Positions 1 through 7,524 of a DNA stretch of 64,000 nucleotides are shown piece by piece. Under the pieces are notes generated by a model. It was not told the origin of the DNA and made no database searches. It saw only the letters and a program-made list of their open reading frames with translations. Source of the DNA: Minisyncoccota bacterium (lineage in GTDB: Bacteria > Patescibacteria > Microgenomatia > UBA1400 > PJMF01); contig JAAYYE010000009.1 of NCBI GenBank assembly GCA_012515515.1, forward strand, positions 1 through 64,000, written 5' to 3'. The first letter of the stretch is position 1; each line of letters begins with the position of its first letter. The translations under genes were made by a program, and so were the position numbers.

Positions 1-92
1 TATTAAATCTAATAAAATGCTGAAATATCAATCTAAAATATTATTAAATCTAATAAAATGCTGAAATATCAATCTAAAATATTATTAAATCT
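1..92. repeat. 41-bp tandem duplication over a gene start
   Basis: Two identical 41-bp units (1-41 and 42-82) are followed by 10 bp of a third. Each unit carries an ATG and the codons for MLKYQSK. The period is not a multiple of three, so the ATG at 17 is out of frame and soon meets a stop, whereas the ATG at 58 opens the long gene. The repeat starts exactly at base 1, so it could be a contig-end artefact. Confidence 0.9.
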
Positions 93-1044
93 TTTTATTT
101 TACTGTGTTTTTTAGCAATTGGTATAAAAGATGTTCGGGCAAGTAATGAGGTCCTGGGCATGCACATTTTGCAGCCAGAAGAACTCAAGCATGTGCGCAT
201 GATTTTTGAGGATGATGAGTGGCGCTATACCACTATTCCTCTAGCCACTAGCGATACGCAAAACTGGCAGCGTTGGCAAAAATTTTTTGATGAAGCTTAT
301 CGACTTAAATTGATTCCGATTATTCGTTTAGCAACCAGCTATGATAGCGAGCAACAGCATTGGACAATCCCCACGCGCAAGGAAATTGTTAATTTGGTTG
401 CTTTTTTATCAAGTTTAAATTGGCATCAAAAGGAAAAACTGGTAGTTGTTTTTAATGAAGTTAATCACGCTCAAGAATGGGGTGGTAGAATTGATCCGCT
501 AGCTTACACGCAGGTTTTAAAATTTACTAGTAATTGGTTGCGCAGCGAGGGTTTAAATTATAAGGTTTTGCCAGCAGCACTTGATTTAGCCACAGCTAAT
601 ATTTTTCCAACTATGGAAGCTTTTAGTTATTTAGAAACAATGCTCCGCGTTGATCCAGAGATTTTTACTTATATTGATTATTGGAATTCTCACTCTTATC
701 CAAATCCAAACTTTTCAGCTTCACCCAAGACTAATGGGCAAAATTCTTTAAGAGGTTTTATTTATGAATTAAATTTTTTAAAAAACAAAACGGGTTTAGA
801 TTTTCAAACATTTATTACTGAAACTGGCTGGAAATCAAGCTATATGATTAATTTTTATTTAAGCGATTATTATGCCTATGCGCTCAAAAATATTTGGAGT
901 GATGAACGAGTTGTGGCAGTTACCCCTTTTGTGTTAAAAGGCGATCCAGGACCTTTTGCCCAGTTTGGTTTTGTGGATGCTAGTGATTTACCCACTATTC
1001 AAGCTAGTGCACTAAAAAAAGCTTTAAAAAAAATATCGCCTTGA
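58..1044 (+). CDS. Secreted glycoside hydrolase-like protein (clan A TIM-barrel type)
   Basis: 328 aa, probably a secreted carbohydrate-active enzyme. Residues 1-28 look like a signal peptide (basic start, hydrophobic core, V-R-A-S cleavage site). The VFNEVN motif (E134) and the ITETGW motif (E255) match the acid/base and nucleophile glutamates at the ends of strands 4 and 7 in clan A glycosidases; the NSHSYP motif at 210-214 fits a substrate-binding strand. The substrate and family cannot be named. The start is inside the 41-bp tandem repeat; the ATG at 58 is the only copy in frame. A tRNA-Gly gene follows. It may act on the cell's own surface glycan or on host or environmental polymers; this is inference. 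Confidence 0.7.
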   Translation: MLKYQSKILLNLFILLCFLAIGIKDVRASNEVLGMHILQPEELKHVRMIFEDDEWRYTTIPLATSDTQNWQRWQKFFDEAYRLKLIPIIRLATSYDSEQQHWTIPTRKEIVNLVAFLSSLNWHQKEKLVVVFNEVNHAQEWGGRIDPLAYTQVLKFTSNWLRSEGLNYKVLPAALDLATANIFPTMEAFSYLETMLRVDPEIFTYIDYWNSHSYPNPNFSASPKTNGQNSLRGFIYELNFLKNKTGLDFQTFITETGWKSSYMINFYLSDYYAYALKNIWSDERVVAVTPFVLKGDPGPFAQFGFVDASDLPTIQASALKKALKKISP

Positions 1045-1078
1045 TTTGCCATGACAATCATTTAAAATGTTAACTAAG

Positions 1079-1108
1079 TTTGCTAAGCAGTAATTTGCTA
1101 AGTGGTAA
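1079..1108. repeat. 15-bp imperfect tandem repeat
   Basis: Two 15-bp units (1079-1093 and 1094-1108) differ at one base and lie between the glycosidase-like gene and tRNA-Gly. No function is apparent. It belongs to the set of short tandem duplications at gene borders seen through this window. Confidence 0.75.
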
Positions 1109-1126
1109 ATTGCGCATTGGGCAAGC

Positions 1127-1197
1127 GCGGGTGTAGTACATCGGTAGTATATCTCCCTTCCAAGGAGAAGAGGCCAGTTCGATTCTGGTCACCCGCT
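1127..1197 (+). tRNA. tRNA-Gly (anticodon TCC)
   Basis: The acceptor stem GCGGGTG pairs perfectly with CACCCGC at 1190-1196. The anticodon loop CTTCCAA gives TCC, reading GGA and GGG by wobble. The T arm has the GTTCGATT-type loop. Discriminator base is T (U73), as usual for bacterial tRNA-Gly. The 3' CCA is not encoded. Confidence 0.95.
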
Positions 1198-1230
1198 CAC
1201 TTTCTTCCCTTCTCACCCGCTCATTTTCTC
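1189..1230. repeat. 24-bp imperfect duplication of the tRNA-Gly 3' end
   Basis: The segment starting TCACCCGCTCACTTTC at 1189 recurs 24 bp later at 1213 with one mismatch over about 17 bp. It copies the tRNA acceptor 3' strand plus trailer. It may be a local tandem duplication or a scar of an event at the tRNA 3' end. No integrase or element is present. Confidence 0.7.
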
Positions 1231-1260
1231 TTGATTACTAATAGGGTTTTCTGCTTTAAT
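1231..1260 (+). promoter_or_regulatory. Promoter for the cation exchanger gene
   Basis: -35 TTGATT at 1231-1236, an 18-bp spacer, and -10 TTTAAT at 1255-1260. The ATG at 1268 is 7 nt past the -10, so the transcript would be leaderless or nearly so. Confidence 0.55.
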
Positions 1261-1267
1261 GTAAGCA

Positions 1268-2233
1268 ATGTCTAATTTTGCGCTATTTTTTATTGCTTTG
1301 TTTTTATTGTGGCTGGGGGCAGAACTAGTCACGCGGGCAGCCATCAAAATTGCCAAGTCGCTAGCCATGTCAGAGGGTTTTATTGGTCTCACTATCGTGG
1401 CAATTGGGACAAGTTTTCCAGAAATTATTATTGCGGTCACTGGGGCAATTCGCCAATTAAATGGCATCGATTCTAGTCAAATCGTGATAGGTAATGTCAT
1501 TGGTTCCAGTATGGCTAATTTAGCCTTAATTTTAGGCATTGTGGGTTTGTTAAAAGTGATTAAGCTGCAAAAAACCGAATTATTATTGGATATGTTGATG
1601 TTGGTTATGTCGACTACAATCTTTTATTTTCTTGGTCAGGATGGCATCATCAATCAACAAGACGGCATATTATTAATTCTTTTTTATCTTGTTTATTTGC
1701 TCTTTTTAAATCGACAAAACTTAAAAAAACAGAGTTTACTTTGCAAAAAAAATAAAAAAATAAAGACAAAGAAAATTCAAAAAATTAATTATTTAAGTTT
1801 TTTCCAATTAATTTTAGGTTTAGTAATTTTATTTAAAGCCTCGCAAATGGTTTTAAGTCACGGGGTGTTAATCGCTGAAGTGTTGGGAGTTAATGAAATG
1901 CTGGTGGGTATTCTCTTGGTTGGTTTGGGTAGCAGCTTGCCGGAACTAATGGTGTCAATTACGGCCATGAGGAAGGGATCAACCGCCCTGTCTTTGAATA
2001 ATCTAATTGGCAGTAATATCTTGAATGTTTTCTTAGCCTTGGGGCTAAGTGGCACTATTACTAGTTGGGAAATTAATAGGCAATTGGTGCTGTTTGATGT
2101 GCCCTACTTGCTATTTACGACGATTATAGCGGTGCTCTTTTTATTGAGCAAAAACAAATTTGAGCGCAAAGAATCAATATTAATGGTTGCTCTCTATGCA
2201 ATATATATCATCTTAAAGCTCTCTGGCTTTTAA
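1268..2233 (+). CDS. Calcium/sodium (CaCA family) antiporter
   Basis: 321 aa integral membrane protein of the Ca2+:cation antiporter family (YrbG-like). It exchanges Na+ or H+ for Ca2+ across the cytoplasmic membrane. The two inverted alpha-repeats are plain: GTSFPE at 47-52 followed by IGNVIGSSMANL, and GSSLPE at 221-226 followed by LIGSNILNV. The acidic residues in these motifs bind the cation. About ten hydrophobic segments are separated by a lysine-rich cytoplasmic loop near residues 155-175. The length is usual for the bacterial family. It stands alone with its own promoter just upstream. Confidence 0.92.
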   Translation: MSNFALFFIALFLLWLGAELVTRAAIKIAKSLAMSEGFIGLTIVAIGTSFPEIIIAVTGAIRQLNGIDSSQIVIGNVIGSSMANLALILGIVGLLKVIKLQKTELLLDMLMLVMSTTIFYFLGQDGIINQQDGILLILFYLVYLLFLNRQNLKKQSLLCKKNKKIKTKKIQKINYLSFFQLILGLVILFKASQMVLSHGVLIAEVLGVNEMLVGILLVGLGSSLPELMVSITAMRKGSTALSLNNLIGSNILNVFLALGLSGTITSWEINRQLVLFDVPYLLFTTIIAVLFLLSKNKFERKESILMVALYAIYIILKLSGF

Positions 2234-2251
2234 TAATTGGCCTAATGGTAC

Positions 2252-2257
2252 TATAAT
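2252..2257 (+). promoter_or_regulatory. -10 box of the epmA promoter
   Basis: A perfect TATAAT. It is 8 nt before the GTG at 2266 but 20 nt before the next in-frame ATG at 2278. This spacing, common to many genes here, favours the GTG start. No clear -35 was found. Confidence 0.6.
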
Positions 2258-2265
2258 ATCCGCTT

Positions 2266-3372
2266 GTGAAAAAAAATATGGAAAAAAATTGGCAAAGAAT
2301 GCGTCATGATGAGTTTTTTGCTCAACGCTTATTGTTGCGTGAACAAGTCATTAAAGCCATCAGAAAATTTTTTGATCAGCAGCAGTTTCTTGAAGTGGAA
2401 ACACCGCTCTTGGTTAAAGCACCTGGTTCAGAGCCTTATTTAGAAGTCTTTAGAACGGAATTAAAAGACGAACACGATCATAGTCAGCCCGCTTATTTAC
2501 TCACTAGCCCAGAATATAGTATGAAAAAACTATTAACTGCTGGTCTAGATAAAATTTATCAGATTTGCAAAAGTTTTCGTAATCAAGAAAGTTTTGGGCA
2601 GAATCATAATCCCGAATTTACCATCTTAGAATGGTATCGGGCTTCAGCCGACTATCAAGATATTATGTTGGATCTTGCGCAACTCATACTTTTTATTCAT
2701 GAAGAATTAAAAAAATATTACAGCACAAAAACAGACGATTTTGCACAAAGCATGCTGGCAAGATTGGGAGATAAGCAACTTGAATATTTGGGTAAAAATT
2801 ATAATTTACAATTACCCTATCAAAGGCTAACTGTGGCAGAAGTTTTTGCCAAATATTTAAATATTCAAGAAGAAGAATTGCTGAATAGAGACGCTCTTTA
2901 TCAAGTGGCAAAGAAGTTAAATTATCAATTAGCTAGCGATGCGAGCTGGGACGATTTGTTTTATCAACTATTTTTAAATGAAATTGAGCCACAATTGGCT
3001 CAATTAGATCATCCGGTAATTATTTGTGACTATCCTCTATCTCAAGCTGCTTTGGCTAAAAGAAAAACCAGCAATCCTCAATTTGCTGAGCGCTTTGAGC
3101 TTTATTTAGCTGGCTTAGAATTGGGCAACGCTTTTAGTGAATTGACAGATCATCAAGAACAAGAACAGCGCATTAAATCCGAGTTGTCATTGAGAAAAGA
3201 ATTAAATAAAATTGCTTATGAGCTAGATCAAGATTTTATTAAAGCCCTGGAAGTAGGCATGCCAGAATCTGGAGGAATTGCGGTGGGTGTTGATAGAATT
3301 ATTATGTTGTTTGCTGGAGTGAGCGACATCAATGATATTTTATTTTTTCCAGCTAGTGAGCTGTTTGCTTAA
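2266..3372 (+). CDS. epmA: EF-P lysine ligase EpmA (GenX/PoxA), LysRS-like
   Basis: 368 aa class II aminoacyl-tRNA synthetase-like catalytic domain without the N-terminal OB-fold anticodon domain of true LysRS. This is the hallmark of EpmA, which attaches (beta-)lysine to a lysine of elongation factor P. Motif 2 (RSFRNQESFGQNHNPEF) and motif 3 (GIAVGVDRIIML) are intact, and the LTSPEYSMK and GNAFSEL motifs are those of the LysRS/EpmA group. Its substrate EF-P is encoded next, 68 bp downstream. A class I LysRS is encoded 4 kb away, so this protein is unlikely to be the housekeeping LysRS. No epmB (lysine aminomutase) is in the window. Start chosen: GTG at 2266, 8 nt past the -10; ATG 2278 is the alternative. 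Confidence 0.85.
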   Translation: MKKNMEKNWQRMRHDEFFAQRLLLREQVIKAIRKFFDQQQFLEVETPLLVKAPGSEPYLEVFRTELKDEHDHSQPAYLLTSPEYSMKKLLTAGLDKIYQICKSFRNQESFGQNHNPEFTILEWYRASADYQDIMLDLAQLILFIHEELKKYYSTKTDDFAQSMLARLGDKQLEYLGKNYNLQLPYQRLTVAEVFAKYLNIQEEELLNRDALYQVAKKLNYQLASDASWDDLFYQLFLNEIEPQLAQLDHPVIICDYPLSQAALAKRKTSNPQFAERFELYLAGLELGNAFSELTDHQEQEQRIKSELSLRKELNKIAYELDQDFIKALEVGMPESGGIAVGVDRIIMLFAGVSDINDILFFPASELFA

Positions 3373-3392
3373 AGGCTGTTTGATAAATTAAC

Positions 3393-3421
3393 TTGACTAG
3401 GCAAACAAATTAAGTTTTAAT
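3393..3421 (+). promoter_or_regulatory. Promoter for efp
   Basis: -35 TTGACT at 3393-3398, a 17-bp spacer, and -10 TTTAAT at 3416-3421. The leader is about 12 nt with no clear Shine-Dalgarno. efp can therefore be transcribed apart from epmA. Confidence 0.65.
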
Positions 3422-3440
3422 AAGCCTTGAATATTAACTT

Positions 3441-4007
3441 ATGTCAATAATTAAAGCAGGTAACATCAAAAAAGGCAGTTATATTCTGTATCGGAATGCA
3501 CCTCATTATGTGTCCTATGTGAAATTTGTCTCTCCTGGCAAGGGTTCAGCTTTTTCTCGAGTGAAAATGCGTGATATGCGTTCTGGAGCCAATGTTGAGT
3601 TTACTTTTAAATCTCACGACAATGTTGAAGAGCTAGATGTATCGAGCAAAGAAATGCAATTTTTATATAAAGCTGATGATGAGGTTATTTTTATGGATCC
3701 AGTGAGCTACGAACAAATACCTGTTCCTGCTAAACTACTTGAAGGCCAAGTGGAAATGTTAACCGCTGATATTAAAGTCTATGTGCTTTTTTATGAAGAG
3801 AAAGCTTTGGGAGTGAGTTTGCCTCCAAAAGTTAAACTGAAAGTGGCTAAGGCAGACAATGCTGTGACTGGTGATCGGCAAACTGCTGGAAAAAAACCAG
3901 TGATTATGGAAACGGGTTTAGTTGTTCAAGCACCCTTGTTTATTAAGGAGGGCGATGTATTATCAATTGATACTACTACTGGTGATTATGTTTCTAGGGT
4001 CAATTAA
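3441..4007 (+). CDS. efp: Translation elongation factor P
   Basis: 188 aa, full length for EF-P. It binds between the P and E sites and rescues ribosomes stalled on polyproline. Three domains are recognisable: the N-terminal KOW-like domain (1-65) with the loop SPGKGSAF, an OB domain, and the C-terminal OB domain ending GDYVSRV. The loop lysine is K34, the position that EpmA modifies in E. coli. This agrees with epmA sitting directly upstream, so beta-lysylation or lysylation of K34 is likely. A tRNA-Lys gene follows. Confidence 0.96.
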   Translation: MSIIKAGNIKKGSYILYRNAPHYVSYVKFVSPGKGSAFSRVKMRDMRSGANVEFTFKSHDNVEELDVSSKEMQFLYKADDEVIFMDPVSYEQIPVPAKLLEGQVEMLTADIKVYVLFYEEKALGVSLPPKVKLKVAKADNAVTGDRQTAGKKPVIMETGLVVQAPLFIKEGDVLSIDTTTGDYVSRVN

Positions 4008-4019
4008 TTTTTTTTAGTA

Positions 4020-4025
4020 TATAAT
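4020..4025 (+). promoter_or_regulatory. -10 box of the tRNA-Lys promoter
   Basis: TATAAT, 27 nt before the mature tRNA 5' end, just after the efp stop codon. It implies a 5' leader of about 20 nt removed by RNase P. Confidence 0.5.
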
Positions 4026-4052
4026 AAACGATTGTTCTTTAAGCAAAAACAT

Positions 4053-4126
4053 GGGTCCGTAGCTCAGTCGGTTAGAGCGACAGCCTTTTAAGCTGTGCGT
4101 CCCGGGTTCGAGTCCCGGCGGACTCA
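4053..4126 (+). tRNA. tRNA-Lys (anticodon TTT)
   Basis: The acceptor strands GGGTCCG and CGGACTC (4119-4125) pair with one G-T wobble. The anticodon loop CTTTTAA gives TTT. The D arm is AGCTCAGTCGGTTAGAGC and the T arm CCGGGTTCGAGTCCCGG. Discriminator A; CCA not encoded. It is the only tRNA-Lys in the window and lies beside epmA and efp. Confidence 0.96.
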
Positions 4127-4203
4127 CAAAAACACAGGGTCCATCCACCCATCTTAAATTTTTCACTAATAGTTTGGTGATGGTCGAAATAACTCGATTC
4201 TTG

Positions 4204-4231
4204 TTGGCTGATTATTAAAAAACAGTATAAT
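4204..4231 (+). promoter_or_regulatory. Promoter for the FkbM-like methyltransferase gene
   Basis: -10 TATAAT at 4226-4231 with a weak -35 TTGGCT at 4204-4209 (16-bp spacer). The -10 overlaps the in-frame TTG at 4231, so translation must start later, at ATG 4237 or 4240. Confidence 0.6.
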
Positions 4232-4236
4232 TGCTG

Positions 4237-4902
4237 ATGATGCATAAAACGGCTGCAAAATACTATCTTTCCTCAATTCTAACAACTCTTAACAATTTTA
4301 ATTGGTATGGCTTTCCTTTGCTTTTTATTAAAAAAGAAATTGTCATCAAAATTAAAAATAAATCTAGTTTTTATGTCAGTAATTTCATGGATATATGGAC
4401 CTTAAAGGAAGTAATTGTAGATGATCAATATAGAACTAAGAAAATGATTAATAAAAAAGATGTGGTGATTGATATTGGGGCAGCAATTGGAGATTTTTCA
4501 ATACTGGCAGCTCAGAAAGCAAAAAAAGTCATTGCTTACGAATGCAACGCTGAAAGAGTGCGGTTGATGAAAAAAAATCTAAAAATAAATAAAGTCATAA
4601 ATGTGCTTTTAAAAGATACGAAAGCCAAGTCATTGGCTCAAATTTTAAAAGGTATTGAGCGCTGCAATTTTTTAAAAATTGATTGTGAAGGATGTGAATA
4701 CGATATTTTTAATAACGCGAGTGCTAGGGATTTAGATAAGATTGAATTTATTGCCATGGAGGCCCATCAATTTAATCAGAAAATGAAAAAGCAGTATCAA
4801 GATTTATTGACTGTTTTAAAAAAACACAAGTTTGAAATAGAGATAGTCCCCAATCAAGTACACGACTATATTTGTTTTGTTTTCGCCAGTAAACAAAAAT
4901 AG
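4237..4902 (+). CDS. FkbM-family SAM-dependent methyltransferase
   Basis: About 221 aa. A Rossmann-type methyltransferase core: motif I is VVIDIGAAIGDFS, followed by KVIAYECNAERV with the acidic residue that holds the SAM ribose. LKIDCEGCEYDIF is the signature that marks the FkbM family (O- or N-methylation of sugars, lipids and natural products). The N-terminal 70 residues are less conserved. The target is unknown; a glycan substrate would fit the surface-polysaccharide genes elsewhere in the window, but this is inference. It is very lysine-rich and A+T-rich, so recent acquisition is possible. The start is ATG 4237 or 4240, set by the -10 box overlapping the upstream TTG. Confidence 0.8.
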   Translation: MMHKTAAKYYLSSILTTLNNFNWYGFPLLFIKKEIVIKIKNKSSFYVSNFMDIWTLKEVIVDDQYRTKKMINKKDVVIDIGAAIGDFSILAAQKAKKVIAYECNAERVRLMKKNLKINKVINVLLKDTKAKSLAQILKGIERCNFLKIDCEGCEYDIFNNASARDLDKIEFIAMEAHQFNQKMKKQYQDLLTVLKKHKFEIEIVPNQVHDYICFVFASKQK

Positions 4903-4967
4903 TAAAGCCTAGTGAGAGTTTTGTTTGACGCGTAAATTTCTTAAAAGTTTTCATTTTTATTTTTTTC

Positions 4968-4996
4968 TTGCACTCTAGGTGCTTTATCGTTATAAT
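4968..4996 (+). promoter_or_regulatory. Near-consensus promoter, leaderless
   Basis: -35 TTGCAC at 4968-4973, exactly 17 bp, then -10 TATAAT at 4991-4996. The expected transcription start coincides with the ATG at 5003. This rules out the upstream in-frame GTG at 4979, which lies between the two boxes. Confidence 0.85.
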
Positions 4997-5002
4997 TTAG
5001 AT

Positions 5003-6886
5003 ATGCCCACAGAAACACGTCTTCTCTATATTCTTAGCGATTTAGCTTATATTGCTAAGTTAAATCCTACAAAAAAAGCCCATGAGTTTGTTATTAGCGA
5101 TTTTCACCAGTTAAATGGTCAATTCTTAGATGAAAATAGTTTGATTGAAAAAAACATTAAGAAGTTGGTTGATAAACTCGAACCTGGGACATATCAATTA
5201 ATTTTACCCGATTTCCTTTTTACCAATACCATGGTGAATGTGAAGGTAAAGACTGAGGAAGAAGTTAAAGATTATTTAAATGACCATCTATTAGTTGATT
5301 TAAAAATTGATAAAGAAGACTTTTATTTACACACGACTGTCTTAAGTAATTATGGCGGATCATTTAAGGTGCAGCTAACTGCTTTAGAAAAAGGCATTGT
5401 TTTGCCATTGGTGAAAGCTCTCAAAAATAATAAAGACCTCAAAATCACTGCGATTGCTCCGCTGAGCTTTAGTGTTAAGTCCCTAGTCAGTTTAGAGCCC
5501 TCAGTTTCAATTTTGCAAATTAACCGAGAATTATATTTGGCTCAACACTACATCGGTGTTGACCAATGTTTTAACACCTCAATAGATCATGCTAATGACT
5601 TTGCTGACACTGTCAAAACACTCAAAGGTGTTGAGCCAAGCATCCAAACCCTATATCTTTTGTCTGACGCTTTAGTCGATCAAAAAATTAAAGAAGCTCT
5701 GAGTGATACTCTCCCTGTTCAGCAACTAGCTGAACCAACCCCGGAGGGAGAAAAAATACCTTCTTATATCAAAAAAATTATTGAAGCGGGAGCAAAAACT
5801 TTTTCTATTCCTGATTATTTATTGCCACAGTTTGAAATTGATAAAAACTATGATAAAGAATTAGACACTAAACAATTAGAAGAAGCTGATGCAGAAGACG
5901 AAACAAGTGCGGCTGCAATTAGCAAGCCAGCAGTAATTGGCGAAGAAAATATTGTGCAAGAAAGTGACGATCAAGCGTCTGAAAGTAGTGAAGAAACAGA
6001 TGCAGAAAAAGAGCCAGGCGAGCAGGAGCCAGCAGTAGATGCAGTTTTGCCAAAAGATTTAGAAAGTGAAACGCTACCTGCTCCCAAAAAGCTTGATTTA
6101 CAGGAAATTAATCAGGTTGAGACTCAGAAAGATTTGGGGCAGGAGACAAAACCTGAACCAGAGGCAAAAGAGCTTAATCAAGAAATAAAAGAAGAAACTC
6201 AAAAAGAGTCGCCTAAAAATGTCAAAAATAAGCAGGAAGCGAGTGGGTCTACCGCTGGTGAAATTGATTTGGCACAGTTTGCCAATTTAGCTATTGATCC
6301 ATCTGTCTTGAATAAAAAAGATGCACAAAAATTCAATAAGGAGCCAAGTATGTCAGACAGCAAACCGGTCATTAAGAATACTACTACTGAAGGAAAAAGC
6401 GTGCTCAAAATGATTGGCATTGCTTTTTTTAGCCTCGTTTTAACTGCTGCTATTGGCATTGGTCTTGGTTATGGGATTTTACAATTAACTAATAAGCAGC
6501 CAGCAGATGTCAAACCTAGTGATGAAACCAGCAACCCAATAGAAGAAGTAACGCCAACGCCTGAACCAGAAAAGGTCACAATTAATAAAGAAGACTATAA
6601 ACTATTAGTGGTCAATGCGACTACTAAGGCAGGCTACGCTGGTGAGATAGCCAATGCCCTAGAAGAAGCAGGTTTTCCAGATGTAGCAGCCAAAAATGCT
6701 CGTGGCAAATATGAAGAGGGCAATTATTTATTGTTCAGTGATTTAAACGAAGCAACAGAGGCCACTCATCAGGCGCTACTCAAAGAAGTCAGCGAGCTGA
6801 CTAAGCTTGACTGGGAACTATCAGATAAAATTGCTGGAGAAGACAGCGAAGGTGCTTTTCAAGCTGTCTTAGTTTTAGCCAAGTAG
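5003..6886 (+). CDS. PilM-like domain, acidic linker, membrane segment and LytR_C domain fusion
   Basis: 627 aa and probably a single-pass membrane protein. Residues 1 to about 270 resemble the actin-like PilM/GspL fold (inference from the pattern of short strands, the IAPLSFSVKSL region and the YLLSDA segment). Residues about 290-450 are a low-complexity stretch rich in Glu, Asp, Gln, Ala and Pro, typical of a disordered linker. A transmembrane helix lies at about 470-493. The end (about 540-627) starts LLVVNATTKAGYAGEIANAL, the LytR C-terminal domain pattern found outside the membrane. The topology is thus cytosolic N-terminus and extracytoplasmic C-terminus, suited to linking an internal assembly to the wall. 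greA follows from its own promoter. Confidence 0.65.
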   Translation: MPTETRLLYILSDLAYIAKLNPTKKAHEFVISDFHQLNGQFLDENSLIEKNIKKLVDKLEPGTYQLILPDFLFTNTMVNVKVKTEEEVKDYLNDHLLVDLKIDKEDFYLHTTVLSNYGGSFKVQLTALEKGIVLPLVKALKNNKDLKITAIAPLSFSVKSLVSLEPSVSILQINRELYLAQHYIGVDQCFNTSIDHANDFADTVKTLKGVEPSIQTLYLLSDALVDQKIKEALSDTLPVQQLAEPTPEGEKIPSYIKKIIEAGAKTFSIPDYLLPQFEIDKNYDKELDTKQLEEADAEDETSAAAISKPAVIGEENIVQESDDQASESSEETDAEKEPGEQEPAVDAVLPKDLESETLPAPKKLDLQEINQVETQKDLGQETKPEPEAKELNQEIKEETQKESPKNVKNKQEASGSTAGEIDLAQFANLAIDPSVLNKKDAQKFNKEPSMSDSKPVIKNTTTEGKSVLKMIGIAFFSLVLTAAIGIGLGYGILQLTNKQPADVKPSDETSNPIEEVTPTPEPEKVTINKEDYKLLVVNATTKAGYAGEIANALEEAGFPDVAAKNARGKYEEGNYLLFSDLNEATEATHQALLKEVSELTKLDWELSDKIAGEDSEGAFQAVLVLAK

Positions 6887-6912
6887 AACGACTTCAAAAT
6901 ACGTTTAGGGAC

Positions 6913-6940
6913 TTGCAAAGAAGAAAAAAATCTTTATACT
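6913..6940 (+). promoter_or_regulatory. Promoter for greA
   Basis: -35 TTGCAA at 6913-6918, a 16-bp spacer, -10 TATACT at 6935-6940. The TTG that would extend the greA frame upstream is itself the -35 box, so it is not a start codon. Confidence 0.75.
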
Positions 6941-6951
6941 TATCGCCTGTT

Positions 6952-7437
6952 ATGTCGAAACAAATCAAAGATAAAAACGATCAAATTATTTTAACCGAAG
7001 ATGGTCTGGCTGATTTGACAACTGAACTTAAAGATCTTAAAGAAGTGAAGATGCCAAAAGCAGTGGCCAGAATTGCCAATGCTCGTGACCAGGGTGATTT
7101 GAGCGAAAATTCTGATTATCATTCAGCTCTAGATGAGCAAGCGATGCTTAATGCCCGAATAGATCAAATTGAAGATATTATTGATCGAGCTAAAGTGGTC
7201 AAGGAACAATCTGGTCATTTAGTGGCTTTGGGTTCAAAAGTAAAAGTCCATTTAATCAATACTAATCAAGAATTAAGCTATTCGCTGGTTGGTCAATATG
7301 CATCTAGCCTTGAAGAAGGTAAAATTTCCATAGAATCTCCAGTGGGTAAATCCCTTTTAAATAAACAAAAGGGCGATCGGGTTGTAGTTGAAACGCCGGC
7401 CGGGAAAATGGAATATTTAATTATCAGCGTAAGTTAA
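6952..7437 (+). CDS. greA: Transcription elongation factor GreA
   Basis: 161 aa, normal for GreA. It enters the RNA polymerase secondary channel and stimulates cleavage of backtracked RNA. The N-terminal coiled coil carries the ARDQGDLSENSDYHSA motif whose acidic tip (D and E) coordinates the catalytic Mg2+. The C-terminal FKBP-like domain ends SPVGKSLLNKQKGD...VVETPAGKMEYLI. The ATG at 6952 is chosen because the promoter overlaps any longer form; it gives the usual length. A strong terminator follows 21 bp after the stop. Confidence 0.95.
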   Translation: MSKQIKDKNDQIILTEDGLADLTTELKDLKEVKMPKAVARIANARDQGDLSENSDYHSALDEQAMLNARIDQIEDIIDRAKVVKEQSGHLVALGSKVKVHLINTNQELSYSLVGQYASSLEEGKISIESPVGKSLLNKQKGDRVVVETPAGKMEYLIISVS

Positions 7438-7458
7438 AAAAATAATTAAGCATGTCAG

Positions 7459-7480
7459 CCCCGCCAAGTGCGGGGTTTTT
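7459..7480 (+). terminator. Rho-independent terminator after greA
   Basis: The stem CCCCGC/GCGGGG with loop CAAGT is followed by five T residues. The stem is unusually G+C-rich for this region. It separates greA from lysS. Confidence 0.9.
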
Positions 7481-7524
7481 AGTCTAGATAAAGCCAGATA
7501 TTCAAGCTAAAATATAAAGGATTT

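Noticed and set aside
58..1044. Possible alternative genetic code (UGA = Gly, as in SR1/Gracilibacteria)
   Set aside because: This gene, ftsQ and others end at TGA with neighbours starting just after, and no conserved protein reads through TGA. The standard bacterial code fits.
1189..1230. attachment-site-like duplication of a tRNA 3' end
   Set aside because: The copies are only 24 bp apart, with no integrase or cargo between. A local tandem duplication explains it better.
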